Below are positions 32,901-45,600 of a DNA stretch of 64,000 nt, in pieces. Each line of letters starts with the position of its first letter. The stretch's first letter is position 1. Where the stretch lies: contig CM034389.1 of assembly GCA_019925095.2 (NCBI GenBank), positions 15,816,435-15,880,434 on the forward strand, in the 5' to 3' direction. The stretch comes from Dendrolimus kikuchii (lineage: Eukaryota > Arthropoda > Insecta > Lepidoptera > Lasiocampidae). The translations under genes and the position numbers were made by a program. The notes below the pieces were generated by a model. That model was not told the origin of the DNA. It saw only the letters and a program-made list of their open reading frames with translations, and did no database searches.

Positions 32901-35900
32901 TGATCTCGAATCGTTTGGTTTAAGACATCTCACGAATTGAGGTGTGCCGCTGACCATCTTTTGAAGAAGCTCCATCAAAGAATATCTAAAGTATGTCGAT
33001 ACAGTTTGCTGGGCACGAGACTGGGAAGCTAAACCTCGACTGTTAAAGCGCTCCTAGAAAGAATACAACATAGTAAATGGTATAAAACATTTTCTAGCAT
33101 TAAAATACGAATATATATTTTCTTTTGCATACACTATATTTATGTTTTGGTTAATTCGAATTGATACAAGACAAGTGTGGCCCACTAACATTTAAAAATC
33201 TTAAGAGATAAGTTTTAACAATTAAATTATATATAATATTTTAACTCGCAATACTTCCATGGCAGACACAAGTGGTGTGTGAAACCTGCAAATCGCTTTT
33301 AGAAATGCATGCAGGATACACCTTCCGTTCTGCCTCAAACGGGGATTCTTGAGTCCCGTAATGGGAGGTTTATTTGTTATGTTGTAATACATATACTGAT
33401 TTCAATATCCTAATAATTGTTCTATTAATAGTAAAAAAATAGTTAAGTAACCGCCATTTTTTTTCTAAATATAACAATTTTCAAAGACATACCCTTGTAT
33501 CCCCCGATGTAGGACTTTCCATTCCTCTGTCTAAGTCACCTTGTAATGGAGAATACAAATTACCGGTTTTTGTAATAGGGCATTGGAATAGAAATCTAAT
33601 GACGTCATACTGACTTTGTCTCATCAATTGGACCACTTCCGGAGGAAGGAAGTTGCGATTTTTCTCCAAAAACCCATCAGCCTGATAAACTACGCGGCCA
33701 GCAAAGTGATGTATCGCAAAGCATATTGCGTCAGACTTAGGCCGGACGTAATATTTGCTTTTGACATTACTGTGAAATTTCTCTGTAACAAATAAAATGT
33801 CATTGTATGCTATTAGATTTTCGTATTTTGAATCATTATTGGCAAAGCAATGACGATAATCTTGTGACCTACGCGTTGGCCTATCTAGTTCACTAGGACG
33901 TGGAGATTCTGGATTCGATTCCTAGTATGGCAAAATTTCGTAAATAAACTTATTTTTTTTAAGTTTTATAGTTTCAGCTGCGATCGACCCCAGAGTCGTT
34001 CTTTGTGTATTATCCACAACACAAACATCACTTTAATATTTTTAGGTTATAAAGGCCTAAGCTGCTAAGCAAAAATATGGTGTGGGTATTATTCCAGTAT
34101 TGAAAATTTTATCAAAATAATTGAGTTCAATGGAAATCAATACTTTAGGAATGCAAATAATACAAATTATTTTTCATGTTCTACCTTATCGAAATATAAG
34201 TATATTAACTCAAAAAATACAGTTAGTAAGTCTTAAAATATATTCTTACATACGTAACAAAAAGACAAGAGCATATTGCAAAACACCACGAACAAATAGA
34301 TTTGTAACAGTTATGACATGGCGTAACAAATGATAATAATGTTGAGGAAGATACCGGTTCGATTAGAAAGCCAAACTTTTTACTTAAGTATTCTTAAAAA
34401 TATGAAGGTCACTAATGCCATTAAGTAAAAGTATATAATAGGAGTTTTATAAAATATATTTTCCATAATATTTTCTTAAGTTTTCGCGACTTGTATACAT
34501 AATAAAACTACGTTTTAACGGTTTTAAGCGCGGTAATTTTATTTGATTTTGGTTTTTCCGACGTTTCGGCCACTTTTCAGTGGCCGTGATCACGAAAGAC
34601 AAAGATGTCAAGTGTCAACGAGTATTGTTAAAGTTTTATTTAGCCTACCGCCAACTTATTAATTTTAATTATTTAATTTTAATTTTGTTTATGGTTATTA
34701 TTTAATCTATGGGAGCCTATTCTAATTTACTACCGCTTCGCAACATGTTATGGCTTGAAGAGAAGAAGCGGCGCAAGAAACTCTTCAGCAAACATGCCTA
34801 ACTCTAATAATTTTATATAATATTAAAATGGGTGGAAGGAAAAATAAAAGTAATTATCAGTCAAGTTGGTTTGTGTTCCGTTGTACGCAGAAAGAGCTCA
34901 CAGTGTCTTGAGGTCTGGCAGCTGGTTTTTGCTGGGTTTGGGTCTTAATAGTTTTGATAATTGGATCCCAAACAGGTGGTACTTGCCAACCATCTTCTCT
35001 ATTGAAATTTGGGTGTTTTTTGATTTCAATAGCCTCACGCTTAAGAGGAGCATAAAAACACGAGTAAAAGAACACATTGCTGACATGAAACACACAAGGT
35101 CTACGAAGTCTGCGATCAGTGAACACACGCTGGATAAACCCAACCACTACATCAGATTCGATAACCCACAAATCCTCGCGAAAGAGAATCGTTTCATACC
35201 TAGAATGATGCGTGAGGCTATTGAAATCAAAAAACACCCAAATTTCAATAGAGAAGATGGTTGGCAAGTACCTGTTAGTATCCAATTATCAAAACTATTA
35301 AGACCCAAACCCAGCAAAAACCAGTTGCCAGACCTCAAGACACTGTGAGCCCTTTCTGCGTACAACGGAACACAAACCAACTTGACTGATAATTACTTTT
35401 ATTTTTCCTCCCACCCATTTTAATATTATATAAAATTATTAGAGCTAGGCATGTTTGCTGAAGAGTTTCTTGCGCCGCTTCTTCTCTTCAAGCCATAACA
35501 TGTTGCGAAGCGGTAGTAAATTAGATTAGGCTCCCATAGATTAAATAATAACCATAAACAAAATTAAAATTAAATAATTAAAATTAATAAGTTGGCGGTA
35601 GGCTAAATAAAACTTTAATAGGACATCTTTGTCTTCCGTGATCACGGCCACTGAAAAGTGGCCGAAACGTCGGAAAAACCAAAATCAAATAAAATTACCG
35701 CGCTTAAGACCGTTAAAACGTAGTTTTATTATATATTTTCCAGTAGACTGAAGGGATTTCTTACTTATAATAAGCTACGTGACCGAATTTATTTATACGT
35801 AAATGTGAACCTTTGTCAGCGCAAAGTAAACTCTGTTATTAAGTTGGGACTTCGTTTGCGTTAGTGTTAAAATTTCACGGTCTTATTCATATTGAGTTAG

Positions 35901-38900
35901 AGTAAGTTTGATCACTTCTTTAAGAACCATGCGGCCGGGCGACCTGTCGTAATAGGCGTAAAACAACCCAGCCAGGTAGGTAGTAGGATATTTGTCCATC
36001 TGGAATGGCTACCACCCCTGGTCTAGAATATGCCGCCATAACAACTTTGAGTTGTGTTCTGGTATTAATAGCCAGGTTCCTGTGTCCCTTTAGAGAGCGG
36101 CAGCACATTGGTACCACCTTTGGTATTACAAATGTGGATAGGTGATGGTAACCGCTTTCTACCAAGCTGGCTATCTGCCTGTCTGTTGAACTCAGCCAAT
36201 AAAAAAGAACATAAATAAGCGCTCAAACTTACTCTAACTCAATATGAACGAGACCATTAGTCTGTGGCCCGATGCTTATTAAAAGCGTTAAAAAACAACG
36301 TCGTAAACGTATAGCTATATATATATGATGTATATAGATACGTTATCTATCAATGTTTAACGTCATTAACAATATCGCATCTCAAATAACGCATTAAACC
36401 CCTCGCCATAATTATCTGCGTAAAACGGCCTAAATCTTTAACACTAACGCAAATGAAGCCCTAGTAACAAAGTAATTACATTACTTTTAAATGAGAATTA
36501 ATCCTTTGAAATTTCCCGTCGTTTTTATTTTAAATAGAAAACAGTAGTTATATTAAGAAAACAGTTCGAGGAGATTCATGATTCAGTTATGCTACGTACT
36601 TAGGTACTAAGTATTTATTATCATAATATTTTACACGTAATTTTAATAACGGATATAATTATAGGACGTTTTCCCGAAATTGAGAAATTTTGAGTAAAAT
36701 ACGAAACTGAATTTATGCGAGCAAAGTTGTACGCAAAGGTCTAATTTAAAATAAATTTATGGCTGTTAAAAAATCTCATACATTTGTATGTCTAGTTACA
36801 AATAATAATTAGATTTTTTTTTACCATAGACATAAAGCACTTTGGAGAAACATACCTATAAGGCTTCTGTCTGTAGCACGTGGAAATCGGCTTTCTTCAT
36901 CTAACAAAGCAAGTAGACCCATTGGTCTTGATAATAACATATCCAAGACGGGTCTGTTATCAGAAAATTCAACAAGATCTACAGGAACACCTTCAGCCAT
37001 GTATTCTTGTTGTTCCCAAGTGAAAATGTGTTGATTGAAGTAGTACTGGATTTGTTCATTGGCTATATTAATACATAGCTGCTCGAAAGAATTCTTCGAG
37101 AAGTTCTCGAAACCAAAGATGTCTAAGATTCCGATTGATAGTTGTTCATGACTGAAAAACATACATACAAAACAAAGTCATACTACTCCAAATAATTAAG
37201 AAACAGTTATTGTGTATGGTGAGGTCGGTGGAATTACTGAAAATACAAAGCCGTAGTAGTTCAAGTACTTGAGTCTGAGGTGTAGGATCGCATACTGGGA
37301 GAGAACATGCACTGGTTAGGGAATTTTGTTGGTAGAGCATGCATATTGTTACAATTAGATACCATAGGCTGTCAGTCTTGAAGAAACGTTGACGGTAATA
37401 AACAGAATCTTTTCGCTAGAATAGATTCGTCCGAACCCAATATTGGAACATTTATGGCCTGATGCTAAAATTATGGTGGGTATAAAGTACATTTCTGTTG
37501 CAATATACATATATAATTTAAGTCCCAAGTTTCTAAATTACTTACGCAGGTCTATTTTGACAGAGCAAAGCATTGATTCTCTCGACGATTCTATCAAAAG
37601 CCCTGGCGTAAAGACCACGTGCTGTTGCATCTCTTGCTACAGCTGCTTCAGTGGGCGAACTATGTCGAGCTATAGTTTCACCCCTGGCTACCACGCTGCT
37701 ACTTGTTAAACATTCACGGAGATCTACTGTTTCTACTCCTAATAGACAGGAAGCTATAAAATTAAAATACACATTGTATTGTATTAATACAAAAAAATAT
37801 GTTTATTGTAATAAAATATGTTCCCAAATATAAACATGAGAGATTAATAAATCAACTGAATACGTTCTATCAAAAGTTAGACTTTAGAATATTATCTAAC
37901 CTTGCGAGAATTTTACAAAGCAAAATATGTTGCAGCGAGCTTATTGATTGATGAACTTTAGAATATGATAAGATACATACATACAATACAGATAAGAATC
38001 ATTTTCCCTTCAAATCAATATCAGGCTAATGCTTAATTTTTTGCACAAGTTATAGAGAATTTAGTTCTGTGTCAAAAACGAATTTTGAAAAACGGTCATG
38101 CAGTCAGAATTTTAACTAAAACCATAAAGAAAGATATTAAATAAAATATATTTATAAATATCTGATTCATAAATAGAAACTCAAAGTTACCTCGGTGCAA
38201 CGGTGCCGTGTCTATTATGGTTGCCTTGTTATCTGTATTGTCTTCGCCGGCTGTCTCGCCAAACTCAATGTCGCCAAGATGCAGTATGGCGGCCAACATT
38301 TTGTATAATATTTGCACCTCATCGTCTTGGAAACCTACTACCTGAAACAAATATACAAAAGGGCTCCGTTGAGGCGACGAATGTGACACTGTTTTATTGC
38401 CATTTGGCTACGAAACCCTAAAAGCGGATTTAATCGAAAATACTTCATACTTAAAAACTACTTTTCTCCTTTTCCTCTCTTTTCAAGATTTCACGAATGA
38501 TATTCCAAGATAGCAGGACAAAGGTATAGATGAACGGTCAGACCGACGGATTTTGCTAAAATGGCTACAGAACCCTAAAAAAATTAAAACAAAAATATTA
38601 TTAAGTTTTTTCCTTTTTTATGAAATTCAATTCATGACAAAAGTGCATCATACCATTTAATCAGTACTATTCTATTAATTATATATTAGTAGCTGTTAAC
38701 ATTTAAAAAGTGTTTGATTAAAAAGTATATTAGAGTTGAAAGAGGAAATACTATAATAGACCATGCGAATAAGATTATTGTTCTTGTATCTATATTCGCT
38801 TATAAAACAAAAATAATTTATTGGCAGTTTACTTGTAAATATATACTTTCACTGCAATAGAGTAGTAATAAGTAGAGTAGTAAGTAGCAACGCATTTGTA

Positions 38901-41900
38901 GCATCTTTGGTGTTGCAAATGTCCATAGGCGATGGTAACCGCTTTCCATCAAGTGGGCCGTCTGCCTGTCTGCTGAACTCACGCAATAAAAAATAAAATA
39001 AAAAAGTTATATTATGTATGGTTATAAGAATCGGAACCGTCGACGCATAGACTTAAATCTATTGCGTAGATATTCAACATTATGCTATCTGAATTAGTTT
39101 TGCGGCCTAAAAGGTTATATTTTACAAAACAATTATGTTTTACCTTAAAAGCCTGGTTGAGCTGTCTCCATCGATGAACATTGTGTTCCCTGTGCGCTAC
39201 AGAGAGAGGTTGCAAATACCGATGTCTAGACTTGAGCTGTTCATCTAAGTAAAACTTTCTCCAACGCCCTTCGCTCTCCAGGCCATCATAAAGATAGTAA
39301 AATACGTGAAAATTGCTTTCACCCCTGTAAATGGAAAGGTAAACATTTTGAAATCTTTGCAAGTGACAAAATCAATAATATAAACTTGCAAAAGAGTTGC
39401 TGTTGGAAATCAGAGTCTACGATATAATGTTGCGCATATATAAATTCTGTATGTAATATATATATATATATATGTAAATGTGATAATAACTGTTTTGATA
39501 ATAATTTATATATTGAGGAATGAATGTCGTGAAACTTAATATGTACATATATTTTCGAACGTGAACTGAGAGAAGCATAGTATAACTCTACCTGTAAAAG
39601 TAAAGTGGGATGCAGATTTAAATCATACGCAAGCAAAAAACTATACATATGGAAACTCCCTAATTAAACTTGTAATTTCAAGATAGCGAATAGTGTAACT
39701 GATCACACTTGTCCAAGATAGATTGACTTTTACACATCAGTAATTACGATGTGCAAGTTTTGTCACGATACTTATAATGCTGCTGCTTCTATTTAAAATT
39801 AATTTTAAACCAGAACATCTTTGTCTTTTTGTGGTCAAACAAACACGATAGTACAAAGAGGATTATTTGAAGCGGTTGGTTTAATGGATAGTATTGAATA
39901 CTAAGATATGCCTGCGACTTCGTCCACGCTCAACTTGAAATTCCCGCGGGATTCCCGAAACATAAAGTACCGCTGCTATCGGTCTAGTGAAAACTGAGTC
40001 GGAATAAGCTAGTTTTTATGCACCGGACAACTACAAACCGCTCCTATGAAAATTCCCGCGGGATTCCTGGGATAAAAAATATCACACATTTTATTACATT
40101 AAATTTGCTATGGATCTGTAAAAAATCACACTGGAATTAGATATTTTTTATCTGGCTATTTTAAATCACTACCAGAAAATTTCCCGCGGGATTCCTAGGA
40201 TAAGTAATAAAAAGTAGCGCAGATTTTAAGTGTAAAAATTTTGCTGTCGCTCAACGAAAACCGCATCGAAATCAGCCCAGTACTTTTTACGTGAATCCCG
40301 AACAAACAGTCAAACAGACGAGACATCTAAAGAAAATTGCATCGTGTTCTCCATCGTATATATAGTGTATTATTACATTTGTATTTTTTTTAATAGCTTC
40401 AATGTAAAGACACGGCATTTTAATAATTTTATAGATTTTCTAATATTAAGTTGTTCTGTTTTTTCTTTCTGCTTGACAGTAATAAATCCCGGCTGTCGCT
40501 GGGATCTGTTCTTTGTTGTTGCTCAATTTACTTCATTTTGCACGATATTTGACGTCTTCCCTTGTCAATTCATTGCCTAGTTGACATATCTCGCTCCAGA
40601 GCTAGTGTAGCTGTAGTGAAGCATATTTCTGTCTGTTTTTATTATTTAAATTTCAAACTTTATTTCTTTGAATAGAAAAGCAACAACGTGACATTTTGTT
40701 TTCAAACTTATGTTACAATACTCATGTACAATTGTTGCCATTGATTATTACTGATCATGCAATCTTCCGTGATCCATATCTCGATTAGTCACACCACCGC
40801 CACCGCTAAGAACTGACATGCACAGGTTGAACGTGTCTCAACTTTTACACACTGTATAATTATAAAAAGTAACATACAAACCAATTAATCTCACGATTAC
40901 TGATATGATATTATGAATATAAATGTGAAAGTAAATTGGTTTGAATGTTTGTTTCTTACTTTTCATTGGTTTTGGAAATGTAAAATATAGTGAAATTTGG
41001 CACAAACATGTTTTTACATTAGATAGCAGGAATGAAAATTAGATAGTTTTATTTTTGTATCAGAAAATCGATAGTTTATTGTCGTTGGAAACTACCTGAA
41101 TTTTTTTAGTATTAACATAATAACGTGATTAGTCTATTATGTTCATTTATAGTTATAAAGAGAATTCAAGATTTTTGTTGGAAATAGAAGGTAGTCGTCA
41201 TGGGTTCGATTCCCGGCAGAGTAATGATTGTAAACAGACTTTCGATAATCGATTTCATTCAGATAGTGGAATTGATTTAAAACCTGTCTTTTGTCCTATA
41301 ATACACGCGTAACTTGCTAACTTGAGAATAACCATCGCGTGTGATTTTCTGCCAATTTATTATAATTTTGAAATACAAATCCAGAATACAAATGTATTGT
41401 GACAAGATATATAAAGCATGACTACTTTGAAAATGGTATTAAATCTTCTTAATATGGATTTATCACTTACAAAGCTTGGTGTACCACGCGTGATTGTTCA
41501 AGAAGATAAACAGAAATTCTCGCACCCGATATTCGGCCAACCCTCATCATTGACAAATCTAGATATTTGCCGAAACGAGAACTGTTCGCGTTGATCCCCG
41601 TACGAGCATTCCCAAATGCCTCCATTATAGGATTCACCTGGAGGATCTTCTCTTCTAAATTCCGGTTTTGAGTCTGCAATGTGAATTATGTATAAGTAAG
41701 GTGAAGTTTTATCATTGTCACATAATATTAGTAATGTATCTTCTATCATATTATGAAATTCTACACATTCCGTGTCTACACGTTGAAGCTATTTTTAAAA
41801 AACAAATGGAATAGACTATTTCAACGACGGAGAACACAATACGATTTTTTTAGATTTCTTGTCTGTCTGTTTGTTGGGGATTCATTTAACAACTACCGGG

Positions 41901-42611
41901 CTGGTTCCGATGCGTTTGTCGCTGATCGACAGCAAATTTTTAGACTTAAAATCTGCGCTACTTTTCATCCCGGGAATTTTCCCGGAAGCGTTTTGTAGTT
42001 GTTCGGGTGCGTAAAAATTAGCTTATTCCGACATGGTTTCCATTAAAACGTAGATTACATTCTTTTTTAAATGCTGTGATACTTAGCGACCCGGGAATCC
42101 CGCGGTTATTTCAAATCAAGCGTGGACGAAGTCGCGGGCATATCCTAGTTTATTATATTAATAATACTCACTACATTATAATTCAAGATATAAAGCAACA
42201 AAGATCGTATTGTAGACATTGGTTATTATTTTAATACTATGTATATACCAGTCCACAAACATCCCATACGCGTCACGCTTGTCTAAGACAATCTGGTGGA
42301 ATTCACACATGTTTAATGTCGATATGAAGGTTTCTTCACAATATTTTCTATAATATAACTTGATAGTAATTGTAAGATTATGCAGACTAAATTGCCTATA
42401 ATATTATCAAATTGCCTAAGCGGAGCATGCTCTTCGACTAGAAATTGAACCTAAATCATTTGGATATTATAGGTAAAGGTGTATCTAAACCAAAGTATGG
42501 TACTTTATTAGTCTGTTAGCCTTATCTTATTTTACCTACATCAAGGAAAAGGAAGTCAGTCATTGGTAAACATACACGTTGCAAAAAGAAAAAATCGGTA
42601 GTCAAAAAAAT

Positions 42612-42649
<38 letters not shown>

Positions 42650-45600
42650 TGCGTAATGCTACCTAATCTGACGGTGATTATTACGTTATTCTTAATAAAC
42701 GAGGTAAAAAAAATTGTTATTTGTAAGATCTTAATAAAATTCCTTAGTTCGATCTTGTCAAAAGTAATTTACCGTGATTCAAAGTAAACTGAGATAATTA
42801 TTACATAATGCCATCTATCCAAAGAATCCGGAACGCACGTGTACGTCTGGCTCTTGGGATGATACTCCTATATGATTTGACTCGGAAAACTCCTAACCAG
42901 AAACCAACGACATACTTGCACGCATGTAAGGTGGCAGTTTCCTCTCTAATAAAAATCGGACGAAATCTCATAACAACGTTTATACCTACTGGTGAAAAAG
43001 AAATTAGAATTGTTGATATTCCTCGTTTATAACCATCTGCTTAATATTTTTTGTGGAAATCAAATCATTAAACTTTTTAAGAACAAATAATAAAACATTA
43101 ATATAATAAACATCCCTGTGTCCCTATTCGCAGAGAATTTTATTATTAAAAAATATATTTAAGGCTGATCTTACAAGCATTGGGCAAAAGTTATTCAAAA
43201 GAAAAAATACGCCATAAACAAATTAAAAATGACAGTTGTATGAATAACAATATTTATTTGTTTCACTTTTATATTCAGTTAGATGATAATATACTTAATA
43301 CATAATTTTCAAGTATTTAATGAAAAATCGGACCATAATTTAACAGAAAATAGAATATATTATTCCCAATATATTTTTATAGTATGAAACGAAGGAAATA
43401 ATTTTAAGGGAGGTAGTTATATATTAGTGTAAAACGAAAAGAGCAACTAAACCTTTGATAAGTATACAAGTTGCTTTAACAAAAGGTTAGCAGATTCTGT
43501 CTTTCCAGCGCCGCTTTCACCGGATATTACGATGGCTTGATGCTGTCTTTGGTGCATTAATGCTTGGTGAGCAGCATCTGCCACGGCATATATGTGAGGT
43601 GGATTATCTGACCGGCAACGTCCTTGATAAATTTGTTGAGTCTGTAAGAAATAAACCTAACAAATTAATCTAGTTACTCAGAGAAGGTTATTTAAAAAGC
43701 AAGCAGTTGGGCTGAAATATTGTTTACAACACGTTTTGACTATTTATAGAACAGTCAATAAGCATGCAATATTACTTGCAAATTCAGCAAATTAAAATAT
43801 TTTGACTTTTAAAAAGAGAGAATCTAACTTTAGTGTGTTTTGAGACCTTAGAGGTATATATTCCAATATCTGTAAAGGGATTAACAGCCACTAGAATATC
43901 TCCAATATATGTGTAAATTTGATTTTGATTGTATCTTTTTTGCAATTGTTCTACTATAGCTTCTTCCGTCAACACTTCTAAAGTTGCTAGGTCATCCGTA
44001 TACATTTTCTCAGGGCGTGCTTTTCGATGGGATTTTAATTTCCCCCTTTTAGTTGTAGCTTCAGGTGCACGACCACTACGTCCTTCAGCTCTTTGTCGTT
44101 TAATTTCCGTTTGAAGCTCTTTACGGATCTAAAACAAAAGTTCAGTAGTTAATATAGTCAATGCCCGTACTATTCCATAAATAAATCACCACTCAAATAC
44201 TGTGAGGCACACTACATAAATATTTAGTGATAAAGATCAAAGCTATGATTGATGGATTAATCTTTTCTCTGTTTACTATTACTTAATTAGTATACACGCC
44301 ACATAGTTCAACATTAATATTTGGATGAATTGTAATTTCACCTTATCCTCGAAGGTGCTAACAGCGAGTAGTAAAGGATGTTCCAAGAGCTCCCTTGCAA
44401 ACGGTCTTTGGTTCATATCTTTTACCAAACAGTCAGCAATAAAGTCAGCTAGTTGAGGGGAGAATCTCTCTGGATGTGAGAGTGACGGTGGTGGATTTCG
44501 TGGTATTTGGAACAAAGCTCGCATCGGGTGTAATCCAGATAACGGTGGTTCGCCTTCTGCTAATTCAATAGCTGTTATACCAACAGACCACACGTCACAT
44601 CTGCAGTCGTACGATTCATCCAGCTGCTGCTCACACGCTATGACCTTAAAAAAATAAACGCAAATTAAAACCGTATGAGACTAATCCTAAAAGAATATTA
44701 GTTTTACTTTTTAATCCGTAAAGTACTAAATTCAGGTCAAGGAAATTGACCATGCAATGAGGATGACAAGATAATGCAAACTGAAAATACAGTGTAATGT
44801 CAAAGCATTTTGAAACATTGTTGCTATCGCGATGAACTTGCCTCTGGAGCCATCCAATATGGGGTTCCAACTGAAGTATTCCGCCGTGCGGCAGTGGCAG
44901 CCAGGTGTGACGACACACCGAAGTCGACGAGTTTCACTTCAGCATCTTCAGTCAAAAGAATATTATGACCTTTGACGTCACGGTGCATGCATCGATGAGC
45001 GTGAAGATGTGTCAGAGCTCGCACAGTCCCACGTAAGACGTAGGCGAGTTGCGGTTCAGTGAGGCTGTTGCCGCGAGCCCGCATTCCCGCGCATAAATCT
45101 GTCACTGAACCACCAGTACAAAGCTGCAAAGTTAAAAGAGGTCACTGCAATTTATTTATTAAGCCACGCGCGAAATAAATCACGGAATAAACGTATAAGG
45201 CGGGGAACAAAATAAAACAGCTTTCGATTAAGCTATAAAAAGTACACTGACCTCCATGACAAACCATATTTGGTCATCATCTGAGTTCGTTCCTCGCTTT
45301 AAGAATAAACCGAAGAACTCAGGTATATTCGGATGACTAGATAAGTCACGAAAGACGAGAAATTCTTCTTCAATTTCTTCTATATTTTCGGCAATATTTT
45401 CCAATATCTGAAAATTTTACAACATGAATTTCGATATTTTGGTTATTGTAAGGATTGAATAATTAAAGAAAGCAACATGAGCTAACTGAATAAAAATTAA
45501 AAACATTGACATTAAGGTCTGTACTATACAAAATGAGAGGCCTCGTATTGTTTGATGACCTTGACACGGATAGTATGTATTGAGATAACACCTATACAAT

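Larger units (their letters stand above)
35041..35735 (+). mobile_element. Penelope-like retroelement 3' end, plus-oriented arm of an inverted pair
   Basis: Carries the end of a GIY-YIG endonuclease reading frame, then the same 3' UTR as the left arm in opposite orientation, ending GTTAAAACGTAGTTTTATTAT. The two copies are joined 5' end to 5' end with about 165 bp present only in this arm. Inverted partial copies are a known habit of Penelope-like elements. Confidence 0.8.

Noticed and set aside
34857..35380. Several nearly mirror-image frames on both strands
   Set aside because: They arise from the inverted Penelope-like arms; only the GIY-YIG end on the plus strand (and its truncated mirror) reflects a real ancestral frame.
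41185..41250. GGTTCGATTCCC as a possible tRNA gene
   Set aside because: Only a B-box-like stretch is present, with no cloverleaf or A box in range; it reads as a SINE remnant.
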